This document shows, one piece after another, positions 21,667-32,889 of a stretch of 64,000 nucleotides of DNA. Source of the stretch: Palaemon carinicauda (Eukaryota; Arthropoda; Malacostraca; Decapoda; Palaemonidae). The notes beneath the pieces were generated by a model that saw only the letters and a list, made by a program, of their open reading frames with translations, did not search any database and was not told the origin of the DNA. Within the stretch, counting starts at the first letter, position 1; every line of letters starts with the position of its first letter. Made by a program: the position numbers and the translations under genes. The stretch covers positions 1,613,388 through 1,677,387 of the forward strand of contig NC_090735.1 of assembly GCF_036898095.1 (NCBI RefSeq). Direction: 5' to 3'.

Positions 21667-21797
21667 AGCTGTGGTCAATATGAAAAGTTAAGATCACATT
21701 GAGACACCGATTATCAAGTCAGACTTGTTGTCCCTCGACAACTGGACTCGGCAATGGTATTAATTTTCGAAAAGTATTATGGAATTTAGTAAGCAGA
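21667..21797 (+). other. TAMM41: Probable 5' UTR part of the TAMM41 exon
   Basis: A pyrimidine-rich run ending TTCTTTTTTAG at 21666 looks like a splice acceptor, so the exon probably starts at 21667 and an untranslated exon lies further upstream. The frame used by the protein has a stop at 21681-21683. It is open afterwards, but its first in-frame ATG is at 21798. An alternative is that transcription starts within this segment. Confidence 0.5.
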
Positions 21798-21905
21798 ATG
21801 ACTTCCCATTTCCACCGAATACTACAGTCATTTCCTAAAGGACACTCCTTAGCTTTTGCATATGGATCCGGTGTATTCAAACAAGTAGGACACAAAAGTG
21901 TACGC
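21798..21905 (+). CDS. TAMM41: TAMM41 first coding exon, mitochondrial CDP-DAG synthase
   Basis: TAMM41 (Tam41) is the matrix-side phosphatidate cytidylyltransferase that makes CDP-diacylglycerol for cardiolipin. The exon encodes 36 residues from MTSHFHRILQSFPKG through HSLAFAYGSGVFKQ to the end GHKSVR. SLAFxYGSGVF is the diagnostic N-terminal nucleotidyltransferase motif of the family, with the GSG turn. The donor is CGC/GTAAGT at 21905/21906, after a complete codon. The next exon at 61585 starts in phase 0 with DNMMDF, exactly the residues that follow this motif in the family. The ATG at 21798 gives an N-terminus of the expected length. Confidence rests on both exons joining without gap. 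Confidence 0.9.
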
Positions 21906-22172
21906 GTAAGTAGCTTATTGCTTAAAAGGCCTTCAAGTTAGTTTTAAGATGATCTTACAGTTTACAAGGGTCAAGAAAAAGGTTTTATTTTATATTTTGT
22001 ATATATATTTCAGCCTGTTAGCTGTACTATGTAACATAAGAATTTCATATTGCTTCCTAACCCAACATACATCTAGGTTCCTCGCTGCTCACTCTACAAC
22101 ACTTATTATTATTATTATTATTTCGGGGTGTATGTATGATATCGGCCACCTGTATGTATCATTATGTCTAAC

Positions 22173-23765
22173 TTAGAATACGGCAATGTAAGGGGGGTCG
22201 CAGGGGGCGATAGCCCTCCCTCATTAGGTAAGTAGGTAAGGACACAGCTTGTAGGTTAGGTTGAGGGGGAAAATTTAGGTTAGTTGATGTCTATTTTTAA
22301 TGAACGCGTGAGGAACTGGCCGCTGATACACGAAGGGTCCATTATTTCTTGCTAAGCTACAACGGTAGTCGGAAAAGAGCACTACTAGATGTGTAGGTGC
22401 AAATCACTGAAGTCTGTAGAAAGTTCGGTAATTTTTTATTGTATTACAGGGTGAGATTTCGAACAGAAAATATATGTTTTCCTATAGTAAATAACGTGAT
22501 TTAACCAAATTTGATGTTCATTTCAATCGGAAACAAACAGATTAATCAATTCGGCTAACTTTCAGTTGCACGGTGTCACTTCTCTTACGAATGTACTGCG
22601 AACGATAACATTAGCAACTTTACCAATAATACGCAGTGTTACCAACGTTGACGTATGGTACACAGAGTTACCAACGACACGCTGACATTACTAACGATAG
22701 CAATGATAGATATTTCCATACGTATTTTAAATAATTTCTCCATATAAGTTTTACCCAATATATAGAAAGTACAAAAAGGGCACAGAACCTAACAAACCCA
22801 CCTAACCTAGTCTAGCAGTATGTCAGGTCACAAAATAACATTGGTTTACATCGGAAGTTGGCAGCGCTGGTTACTGTATTTTTTCATAACAAAATCTTTG
22901 CAATAGCGCCTCCAAAGTTTATTCAGATATACTGTTTTGTATTTTTCTCCCGTTATTATAATTTCAAGAAGGTAATGAATAGAGAAGAAAAGGCTTGTTT
23001 TACGTTTATATATCGATTCCCCAGTATGTTTTCCCCACCCAATACCCTGATTTCCCACTGGGGGTCCCCCATTATCGGAGGATATAGATGTATATATATT
23101 TCTGAAACTATTCATTTGCGACGGGAAAGAGTGTCATTTTCGAAGAGAGCGTAATTTTTTCAATAAGAAGAAGTAGTTGTTTTCCTAGGTTACATCGCCC
23201 TGTAATACAATACAATGAAACCGAAAGTTCATTGGGGTAATTTGTATAACGTTGGGTCACCAATTTTTTGACCGCCAAAATATTCGCCCACTCAGATAAA
23301 TTGTGTAGTGTAACATTTACTGCTTGCCAGAACAGAAGAGCAATAATATAATGTTTAATTGCGAGCGCAGCGAATGATTAACATTAGTTCAATAACCAAC
23401 TTACTCATAGATACCCTAAGATATGGATGACTCCTAAAGGATTCTCATTTTCTATGCGAGCAGCAGTCCTGGTAATCTGACGATCTACACATGTACTGTT
23501 CATTATCATATAAGTTACCTCTTACAGATAACACCGCTTACATACTTTTATATCTCATCATAGTCTGTCTAATGTATCGGGCAAGTTCTTTGGTTGGGAG
23601 ATTACAATTTCCGGTGTATTTGTATAATGACAGACATGATATCTTGTGTGCGTAGAACATCACCTAATCAAAATCCCCCCTCCTAACCTACAAGCCGTGT
23701 CCTTATCTAGTTACCTAACCGGGCCCTATGGTCCCTTGTAACCCCCATTAGACTGCTGTATTCTT
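22173..23765. mobile_element. Non-autonomous element with long inverted ends
   Basis: Imperfect inverted repeats of about 115 bp: 22173-22290 (AGAATACGGCAATGTAAG ... AAGGACACAGCTTGTAGGTT) and 23655-23765 (its diverged complement). A second inverted pair lies inside (22420-22455 and 23195-23230, around TTGTATTACAGGG), suggesting one palindromic element nested in another or a foldback element. No transposase frame is present. A G-rich GGGGTCGCAGGGGGCG motif and a TTTCCCACTGGGGGTCCCCC motif are shared with the Merlin element's interior, so relation to that family is possible. Confidence 0.55.
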
Positions 23766-24267
23766 AGTGATAGGGTTAAAAGCAAGGGAGTTATAGGGTA
23801 TGCCATACATATACCCCCAATTTCCTTAATTTCATGCTACTGCTTCTACATTGTTTTTAATTCTCTACAGCTAAACAAATGATCTTGTATAATCTCCCTC
23901 TGCACAACTCGCAAAGCCCATAATTTTCATATAAGTCGATCATACTCAATTTTATCTTCATTACTATAACTTCTCCCTTGTGTTAAATTCACCTATGTAA
24001 TCTCTTCTGCCATTACCAAGGTACAAACCTTAACTTAGTAATTTCCGCTTTCATTTCTTCTATTTTTCTTTTAATTTCATTTGCCACTTTACATTTACTT
24101 CTTTCTTGAGTTCTTGCTTCCTATACTTTTTTACGTCCTCAATTTCAATATTATATTTTTAGTATAATTCTAATAGACTTTTTCCCCAACACTCTTCATA
24201 TAGTTCCCTTAGTCCCTTTTCCAATTAGAGTTGTAGCGTAGCTAGTATTAATAATAATAATATCCTT
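23766..24267. other. AT-rich intronic stretch
   Basis: No confident feature. Near 24225-24260 a piece GTTGTAGCGTAGCTAGTATT followed by AATAATAATAAT resembles the tail of the (TAA)n repeat family, directly abutting the left end of copy B. Confidence 0.4.
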
Positions 24268-25279
24268 ATTTTTAAATATTTAACTTAGCCGGTGAATATA
24301 TAATAGCTGAGCCTCCGGCGGCTCGACAGAAAAACACACAAAAACTCGCGAGCGATCACTATGAAGGTTGCGGGTGTGCCCACTAGCGCCAACTATCGGC
24401 CAGATACCGCATATACATGTAAACAGACCCAATTTTTCTCTGTCGGTCTGATCGACAAGACGTACCATTACTCGCTGTTAACCTGGAGTTTTTCAACAGT
24501 CTTGGTGAAGTACTTCCTTTTGGTTTGAGCTTTCGCAGTGCAGGTGTTTTATCTTCAACTTAAATCTTGAACTCGTTTTTGGATAGATTTAATTGTTGAT
24601 GACTTTGGATTGTTTTTTGGACTTTCTTTGACTTTTAAATGGCCGACCCTTCCCTTAGTACGGAAGTGTGTTTTAGGCTTTTAGCAATTATCTTATCACG
24701 TTATAAATTGTTGTTGTTAATTATAGATTTTCCTCTATATATTTTATATCTCAACCGCCTTTTTTAGGCCTCTTCGATTAGCTTTCCATTTATAATAAAC
24801 ATCAAGATAAATTTTAATGATTTGTTTATATGCGACCTTACCTATTCCTCCCCTAATCCGAGAGTAGGCGGTCCTAACTTGGAAACCGAAGTTAAACAAC
24901 GTTGAGCCCTTTCAATCGTAAATAACTTTTTCAGAGCAAATGATTTAAAACTTATTAAATGAATATTTTTTAGTAGATATTTTATGAAAGATTTTCTTTG
25001 AATAGTCTTCGTACTGTTTCAAAGATGAACTAACGTTTAGTTTATTTATGCTATGCAGTTTGCGCTCTATCGTTACGATAGAGAGAGAGAGAATCACGGT
25101 TTCACTTTGCAGAAAGAGTAAATCGATTCTGACGTTTTGTTCATTCTTCTTTCAAACTTAAATGTTTTAAATACTATTTTAAAGGAACTTGTTAATTGAA
25201 AAACCTTTCAGTTTTTTTCCTTTGGTCAAATAACCTGTTTATTGACGAAAGGTAAGTGGGCTTTTCTCTTCGGTGCGAA

Positions 25280-25284
<5 letters not shown>

Positions 25285-25364
<80 letters not shown>
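25285..25364. repeat. (GA)n microsatellite in the copy B leader
   Basis: About 80 bp of pure GA repeats. A shorter GA tract sits at the matching point in the leaders of copies C, D and E, so it is inherited with the element and has expanded here. Confidence 0.97.
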
Positions 25365-25367
<3 letters not shown>

Positions 25368-26267
25368 GTTCCGATCTTTATTCTCGTCCCAAGCGAGTAA
25401 CGTTGTTCTCGAGTCAGTTTTTTACTCTCGTCCCTAGTCTCTGTACGGGGAGAAAGGATAAAACGTTTTTTGTTTTTATTCTCGTCCCAAGGCAGTGTAC
25501 GGTGAGAGATTGAAAACGTAGTTTTGAATGAACTAGTGTTTAGTCTCCTTCCCAGCACTGATCTTTTTATCTTAATATGTTTACTGTTTTTTTTGCTTGT
25601 ATTAATGTGCTTACATTATACGACTTATTTCGCAATTACAGTGAACCCTCGTTTATCGCGGTAGATAGGTTCCAGACCCGGCCGCGATAGGTGAAAATCC
25701 GCGAAGTAGTGACACCATATTTACCTATTTATTTAACATGTATATTCAGACTTTTAAAACCTTCCCTTGTACGTAGTACTGTTAACAAACTACCCTTTAA
25801 TGTACAGAACACTTAATGCATGTACTAACGTACCCTAAACTAAAACAGGCACAAATATTAAGGGCGACTTTATATCATGCGTTTCCTAAACACGCCAAAA
25901 AGCACGATAAAAAATGGCAACCAATGTTTTGTTTACGTTTATCTCTGATTATAATGAAGAAACAAACGCATTTACACATCTGTGTATAGGTTAGTTTCTG
26001 CATCGATTATATTGATTATTCAGTACAGTATGTTGATTTGGTTATTACTAATGTTTTACTTAATTTTTCTTAGGACTTCCAAATGAAATGTTTTTCTTTA
26101 TGACGCCGCCTGAAACGACGGCGTCATAAAGTAAACAAACTAAGGAATTTAACGCGCATGATGAAAGTGATAAATAATGATATTACAGTAAAAGCTTATG
26201 TTATTACAAATATTATTTACCGTATCTATATAAAATCATACATACGTAGCAAAGCAGGAAAACAATC

Positions 26268-26271
<4 letters not shown>

Positions 26272-26326
<55 letters not shown>
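26272..26326. repeat. (GA)n microsatellite
   Basis: About 55 bp of GA repeats within the Tigger-like element. Confidence 0.97.
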
Positions 26327-26329
<3 letters not shown>

Positions 26330-26523
26330 TTGTTTTACATACGTAAATGTAAATTTAAAAAAAAAATAGCCCCATTTCATATAAAATAGATTACAAATAT
26401 TTTACTTTATCATATTACAGTAGTCTGTATAATACTGTAAAGTTCAGTACAGTATGTTGTTGTTAAAGTCGTGGCGATGAAATTCTCACGAAACAAAAAC
26501 ACGCCATTTGAGTACAACAGCTG

Positions 26524-26524
<1 letters not shown>

Positions 26525-26588
<64 letters not shown>
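26525..26588. repeat. (CT)n microsatellite
   Basis: About 64 bp of CT repeats within the Tigger-like element, in inverse orientation to the GA tract at 26272. Confidence 0.97.
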
Positions 26589-26591
<3 letters not shown>

Positions 26592-27004
26592 GGCTACTTT
26601 TCACTACCTCCCATTCCTTACCTCTCTCTATCTCTCTAACAAATGATATCTTTGTTGCTCTTCAAAGTTTCATTTATATTGAAAATCAATCACGATTCAA
26701 TTTTCCTTACTTTCTCCAATCTCGCACCATCGGTCATATCGCGGTATTTTCAATATTTCTGGAAAATCCGCGATATATGTATATACATGGGTTATGAAAA
26801 AAATCCGCGAAGTGGTGAATCCGCGATGGTCGAACCGCGAAGTAGCGAGGGTTCACTGTATAACCTTTTGATGAGGGTAGAATTGCGTGCTTCAGGTAGA
26901 AATCAGTTTTATTCATGCCTAATGTGAATTGTTGAAAAATTCTATTTCAGTGAAGTAAGTGCAAAACAGAAAATCGTAGTGATAAAGTGATAATTGCGCA
27001 AAGT

Positions 27005-28730
27005 GTTATCAGTGTTGCGACCGAGGGTTCGTCTGTTCGTGCCTGTCGTTCGCCTAGTCCGGGACCTCTTGCAAGCTCCCAAGCCCAGGGGAGAAGTAAT
27101 GTCGTATGACTTATGGGTTCGAGAGGCCTTGATCAGCGAACAGACGTTCCCTCTATGGTTTCAGGCGTGTCTCACCAAGACCGCCCCTACCATAAGACGA
27201 GCGAGACGATTTTCTCCTCGTCATCCGAAGGCTTTTCGCGTAAGAAACCGTGGAGCAAGGTTTCGAGGCCCTTTAAGCGAAAGTCAGTCCTTCCAGGACA
27301 GGTCCAGCGTCCTGGTTGTAGCCATTGGGACAGCTCTGACCCTATGCAGTCATCGGAAGACTGCTCGCCGCCTAAACAAAAGCGTAACACAGGCTCCGAG
27401 AGTCTTATTGTAGGCAAGGTTTTGCAGTCACAGACGTTACCCTCGTCTCTTACCGCAACCATTCCCGTTGATCCTAAATGGGTTGTACGGCAAGACATGC
27501 AGAATAAGCTTGCCTCTCTTATGGAGGACTATTCTGTTGAGCAGGTTCACGATGATCCTCGCCGCTTAGCTGATCGAGATCCTGGCCGTCAGCCTCCCAA
27601 ACGAGCCTTTGCTCTTCCTGTTGACATTGACGTTACAAAGTCACGTCAATCGTGTTTTGTAGAGCCTCACTCGATGCAGTCCCGTGTTGACTCTCAGCCG
27701 CTTGTGGACGTTCAGCCGCTGCCGCTTGCTCTTGTTGACGTTCAGGACGTTCACCAACCAGCATAGTTGACTTGTTTTGACGTTGAGCGTCAAGCACCGC
27801 AGTCAAGAGTTGTTTTGACTGCTCAGTCTAAGCAGTCAAGGCAGTCTCGAGTTGACGTCGAGCGTCCTCCCGCACCTGTTGTTGTTGCTGGTCAGTCCTT
27901 TAAGCAGTTACATGACATAGCGTCCTTGACTGCTACTGTTGCTCCTTTGCGTGTGGACTCTGCTTGTCAAGCATTGCCACCACGGCAGGTCTCTCCTTTG
28001 CTTGAGACTCGGCAATTGTCGGACAAGGTTCCTTCAGATGAGGAAGTTGCTGATCCCCCTCCTACTGATATTCCCTTGAGGACTCTGTCAGACGGAGAGG
28101 AGCCTAAAGCTGCTCAGCCCTCTATGGACTTTAAATAAATCATGCTGATTTTTAAGGATCTTTGTCCGGATCTTTTTGTATCTGCTGCTCCTCGTTCGCC
28201 TAAACGTCAGAGTTTACACTAGGCCTAGCTACTTCGAAGCCGTTGTTTTCTAAGCTAGTGCTCTCTCGCTCTTCTAAGAGAGCTTTACGTTTGCTAGGCG
28301 ACTGGTTAATCACCAGGAGGAGTTTGGGGGAGACAGCCTTTGCTTTCCCTACTTTTAAGCTGGCTTATAGAGCGAGAGTCTGATATGACACGGGAGAAGT
28401 TCTCGGCTTGGGAATTCCTGCCTCTGCCCAGATAGACTTCTCAAACCTCATAGACTCTCCCTGGCGCCTGGCCATGAGACGCTCCAAGATTTTATGGTCG
28501 ACTTCAGAGCTAGACCATCTCCTGTTAGGAGTTTTTTTTTCGAGCGTTTGAAGTTTTGCTGTACAATTATGTCATGCATAAAAAGGCTATCAGGGATGGC
28601 TCCAATAATCTGACAGCCACGTTCTCTGCAGGAAGAAGTCTCTCTGGGATGGCTCCAATGATCTGGCAGCCATGTTCACTGCAGGAGTACGTAAGAGGCA
28701 AGTGCGCTCAATGTGTTCATTGTCAAGACA
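27005..28730 (+). pseudogene. Gag relic, copy B
   Basis: The main frame (27113-27766, then 27767-28138 after an in-frame TAG) gives the serine-rich part GLDQRTDVPSMVSGVSHQDR, homologous to copy A. It continues through DPKWVVRQDMQNKLASLMEDY into a valine/glutamine-rich linker. After a TAA at 28136 the same frame still reads LIFKDLCPDLFVSAAPRSPK, matching the capsid-like domain of A. Later fragments (MRRSKILWSTSELDHLL near 28470-28520) follow in other frames. The N-terminal zinc-finger part found in A is not visible. Multiple stops: dead. Confidence 0.75.
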
Positions 28731-28759
28731 AACTTCACGATGAAGTCTACCAGGCTGTC

Positions 28760-30060
28760 TTGACAGCATTAATGGAAGGTGACTGGATGGTCTCTCTCGA
28801 CCTTCAGGAGGCATACTTCCACATTCCTATACACCCGGATTCCCAACCGTTTCTGAGGTTTGTTTACAGGAATGTGGGGTACCAGTTTCGAGCCCTGTGC
28901 TTTTTCCTCAGTCCTGCTCCTCTCGTGTTTACGAGGCTCATGAGGAATGTGGCAAAATCCCTCCATCTATCGGGAATCCGAGCCTCCCTGTTCTTGGACG
29001 ACTTGCTTCTCAGAGCATCGTCCAGTCTTCGCTGTCTGCAGGATCTACATTGGACGTTGAGTCTGGCCAGGGAGTTGGGACTTTTGGTCAACCTAAAAGT
29101 CCCAACTGATCCCATCCCAGATTATTCTATATTTGGGGATGGAGATTCGTAGTCCAGTTTTTTCGGGCTTTTCCGTCTGCCACCCGAATAGAACAAGCCC
29201 TGCTCGAAGTCCAACTAATGCTGAAAACAGAACGTTTGTTCAGTCAGGAGTTGGAACAGTCTTGTAGGGACTCTCTCATCCCTGGAGCAGTTTGTCTCGC
29301 TAGGGAGACTACACCTTCTGCCTCTCCAGTTCCATCTAGCCTCTCACTGGAACTAGGACAAGACGTTAGAGACGGTATCATTCCCAGTCTCCGAACCAGT
29401 AAAGGCATGCCTGAAATGGTGGGACAGCAATATCAGTCTGAGAGAGGGACTATCCCTAGCAGTCAAGAACCCAAACCACGTGTTGTTCTCAGACGCGTCG
29501 GATTTGGGTTGGGGTGTGCCCTGGACGGTCGGGAATGCTCGGGTCTGTGGACCTCAAGTCAGAAGAGCATGCACATCAACGGCAAGGAGCTATTAGCAGT
29601 CCACTTGGCCTTGATGAAATTCGAAAGCTTTCTTCGAAACTAAGTGGTAGAGGTCAACTCAGACAACACCACAGCTTTGGCGTACATCTCCAAGCAAGGA
29701 GGCACACACTCCTTCACGCTGCTCGAGATCGCAAGGGACCTTCTCATATGGTCAAGAAATCGAGGCATCTCCCTGTTGACGAGATTCATCCAGGGGGACT
29801 TGAACGTCTTGGCAGACTGTCTCAGTCGGAGGGGTCAGGTGATACCCACGGAATGGACCCTCCACAAGGACGTGGGCAAGAGGCTTTTGGGCTACTTGGG
29901 GTCAACCCACCATAGACCTCTTTGCCTCCTCGTTGACCAAAAGGTTACCAATCTATTGCTCTCCAGTCCTAGATACAGAAGCAATCCACATAGACGCAGT
30001 TCCTACTGGATTGGTCTCTTCTGGACTTATATGCATTCCCACCATTCAAGATAGTCAACA
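28760..30060 (+). pseudogene. RT-RNase H-methyltransferase relic, copy B
   Basis: The RT part is open through GDWMVSLDLQEAYFHIPIHP (first catalytic aspartate), FRALCFFLSPAPLVFTRLMR and SLFLDDLLLRAS (YxDD-type box). It joins gag directly at 28735-28760, so the RT N-terminus is deleted. RNase H pieces follow in changing frames: FSDASDLGWG near 29490, GKELLAVHLAL near 29585, and after a TAA at 29641 NSDNTTALAYISKQGG and LNVLADCLSRRGQVIPTEW. The methyltransferase part is reduced to MTKRLPIYCSPVLD and nearby fragments. Confidence 0.8.
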
Positions 30061-31326
30061 AGGTACTGCAGAAGTTCGCCTCTCACGAAGGGACAGGGTT
30101 GACGTTGGTTGCTACCCTCTGGCCCGCGAGAGAGTGGTTCACCGAGGTACTTCAATGGCTGGTAGACATTCCAAGAAGTCTTCCTCTAAGGGTAGATCTC
30201 TTACGTCAGCCCCACGTAAAGAATGTTCATCAAAGCCTCCCCGCGCTTCGTCTGACTGCCTTCAGACTATCGAGAGACTCTCAAGAGCTCGAGGCTTTTC
30301 GAAGGAGGCAGCCAGTGCGATTGCGAGAGCTAGGAGAGCTTCTACCTTCAGAGTATACCAGTCGAAGTGGGAAGTCTTTCGAGATTGGTGCAAGCCAGCA
30401 TCTATGTCCTCTTCCAGTACCTCTGTAGCCCAATCGGAGATTTTCTTTTACATCTGAGAAATGTTCGCTCCCTCTCAGCTCCCACGATTTAGGGCTACAG
30501 GAGCATGTTGGCTTCGGTCTTTCGTCATAGAGGCTTAGATCTTTCCAACAATTAAGATCTCCAAGATCTCCTTAAGTCTTTCGAGACCTCTAAGGAACGT
30601 CATTTGGCAACTCCTAGATGGAACTTAGACGTGGTCCTAAGGTTCCTCATGTCAGACAGGTTTGAGCCATTACATTCAGCCTCCCTGAAGGATCTCACCC
30701 TCAAGACGCTTTTCCTAGTGTGCTTGGCTTCGGCTAAAAGGGTCAGTGAAATTCATGCCTTCAGTAAGAACATCGGCTTTTCTACAGAAAAAGCCACATG
30801 TTCACTTCAACTTGGTTTCCTGACCAAAAATGAACTGCCTTCTCGTCCTTGGCCTAAGTCTTTTGATATACCTTGCGTGTCAGAGATCGTAAGCAACGAA
30901 CTTGAAAGAGTGCTGTGTCCAGTTAGAACTCTTAAGTTCTACTTAGCTCGTACTAAGTCCTTACGAGGTGGATCTGAGGCATTATGGTGCTCAGTTAAGA
31001 AACCATCATTGCCTATGTCAAAGAATGCTTTGTCATATTTTATCAGACTTTTAATACGAGAGGCTCATTCTCACTTGAATGAAAAAGACCGATGATTGCT
31101 TAAGGTTAAGACGCACGAAATAAGAGCTATAGCAACTTCCGTGGCCTTTAAGCAAAATAAATCTCTGCAAAGTATTATGGACGCGACCGTTTGGAGAAGC
31201 AAATCGGTATTCGCGTCATTTTACTTAAAAGATGTCCAGACTCTTTACGAGGACTGCTACACACTGGGTCCATTCGTTACAGCGAATGCAGTAGTGGGTA
31301 AGGGTTCTACCACTACATTCCCTTAA
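30061..31326 (+). pseudogene. Tyrosine recombinase relic, copy B
   Basis: The frame holds DCLQTIERLSRARGFSKEAA, then a shift and two stops, then a long open piece (30604-31095) with LTLKTLFLVCLASAKRVSEI supplying the first catalytic arginine region. After one stop (31093-31095) comes KTHEIRAIATSVAF (H-x-x-R box) and ATVWRSKSVFASFYLKD with the candidate tyrosine, ending GSTTTFP. All catalytic positions are readable, but at least four lesions separate them. Confidence 0.82.
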
Positions 31327-31753
31327 TTCCAATATCCTTTTAATCTGCTCTTGAAATGTTTTTTTTTTAATTGGGTTGTACGGAAGGCTAAGAAGCCTTT
31401 CGCAGCCTTTTTTGATTTGGCGGGTGGTCTAATGTCATTTCTTGAGAGCGCCCAGATTAGGGGTTTGATGAGGTCCTGTTGTATGGGTTGCAGCCCTTAA
31501 TACTTCAGCTCCTAGGAGTCTTTCAGCATCCTAAGAGGATTGCTGGGCTTCGTGAGGAAGACAGACTAATAAGGCAGAGTAATCGTCTAAGTCAACTTCC
31601 TTACCAGGTACCTTTATATATTTCGGTTTTGTTATGATATAACTGTCAAAAACTCTAAGCATATACGCTGTAAACTTAATTAACTCTGGTCTCTACCCAC
31701 CACCATGGGTGTGAATCAGCTATTATATATTCACAGGCTAAGTTAAATATTTA

Positions 31754-32050
31754 AAAATGATATTTTAATTATAAAATAAATTTTTGAATATACTTACCCG
31801 GTGAATATATAAATTAAAGGCCCCCCCTTCCTCCCCGATAGAGAACCAGCAGGATGAGAAAAATTGGGTCTGTTTACATGTATATGCGGTATCTGGCCGA
31901 TAGTTGGCGCTAGTGGGCACACCCGCAACCTTCATAGCGATCGCTCGCGAGTTTTTGTGTGTTTTTCTGTCGAGCCGCCGGAGGCTCAGCTATTATATAT
32001 TCACCGGGTAAGTATATTCAAAAATTTATTTTATAATTAAAATATCATTT
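31754..32050 (+). repeat. Palindromic 3' module of copy B
   Basis: Inverted arms of about 58 bp (AAAATGATATTTTAATTATA ... GGTGAATATAT) at 31754-31812 and 31992-32050. The interior is the inverse of the element's 5' end (24290-24450), including AAATTGGGTCTGTTTACATG and the GCCGCCGGAGGCTCAGC stretch. Confidence 0.85.
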
Positions 32051-32889
32051 TATTTCATATATTTTTACAACTGGTTATCTTGTGTTTTATCCAGTTCTTA
32101 TCATTAATACAGGCACAAACTACCTGTTAGTGTGTTTTATCCCCTATATAAAAACTTTTATGGAGTCCCAGTAGGAAACTGGGTTTTTTGGATACAAAAA
32201 TCAAAATTAAAGTAATCTACATCAGTATTGATGGTCAGAAATGTACAAAAAAAAACAAACAAGGGAACCAGTTTGAAAAATAAATACTTAGTGTAATTGG
32301 AGTGAAATTAAATTATCTTAGTAATGTATAATTTATATTATGTCTCTCAAATGGTCTTTGTTCCGCTGTGACTCATTTTGCTAGCTAATAAATATTCTTG
32401 TAAGCTTGTAGGAAACTGGCAAGATATAATGGATGTGATGCGATGGTAATTATTTCAACGATATTTTTTAATATCAGGCAAACCACAAAAGCTATATGGT
32501 GTGTGGAGATTATTATAGATATGACCATTTACTAAAATGAATGAAATTACGCTAAATTATGTATTGAACTGAATTCCCGTTTGGGAGACATCCTCATGTA
32601 AGAGCAGTCATATTGGAACTGAAGGGGGTAGGAAGTGGTTGTTGTAAAACAACACAAGAACTTTTTCATAGAAATTTGGAAGCTCTTAATTGATTAAAAA
32701 TTCCACTAATACAATCATTATATCATACAATCAATCGTCAACAACGCATGTGCAGTAACTCATTAGTCCCCCCAAATTATTAAATAGTGAGCATAAACTT
32801 TGGTACAATTGTTTATACTTATCGATAAGAAAAGTACCCCGGCACCAGTTAGTTATACAGAATAACAGCCCTAAATGGTCATCATTCGT
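32051..32889. other. AT-rich intronic stretch
   Basis: No gene, RNA or terminus recognised; only short, unsupported open frames. Confidence 0.45.

Larger units (their letters stand above)
25639..26858. mobile_element. Tigger/pogo-like non-autonomous element, 1220 bp
   Basis: The ends are inverted: CAGTGAACCCTCGTTTATCG at 25639 and its complement ending GAGGGTTCACTG at 26858, with subterminal repeats of CCGCGAAGTAGTG type. TA dinucleotides flank it (25637-25638 and 26859-26860). Removing it and one TA restores CGCAATTATAAC, which matches the uninterrupted leader of copy C (CGCAATTATTAAC). No transposase frame is present. The interior holds a (GA)n tract at 26272-26326 and a (CT)n tract at 26525-26588, roughly inverted to each other. 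Confidence 0.9.
24268..32050 (+). mobile_element. DIRS-like YR retrotransposon, copy B (second subfamily)
   Basis: The body has 43 bp inverted ends with one mismatch (24268-24310 and 31716-31758, built on GCCGGTGAATATATAATAGC), followed by the 3' module at 31754-32050. Plus-strand order is gag (27005-28730), RT-RNase H-methyltransferase (28760-30060) and tyrosine recombinase (to 31326). It has a long 5' leader and a nested Tigger-like insertion at 25639-26858. Compared with copy A it lacks the gag end and RT start (a deletion fusing gag to the RT palm) and has several stops. The termini differ from copies A, C, D and E (GGTGAATATAT instead of GATAATCATG), marking a separate subfamily. Confidence 0.88.

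Noticed and set aside
24268..25638. Short ATGGCCGACCC-starting frame in the leaders as a separate gag head gene
   Set aside because: The start is conserved in B, C, D and E, but the following codons diverge quickly and contain no zinc motif, so I could not support a protein.
25226..26604. Arg/Glu and Ser/Leu repeat open frames
   Set aside because: They are translations of GA/CT microsatellites.
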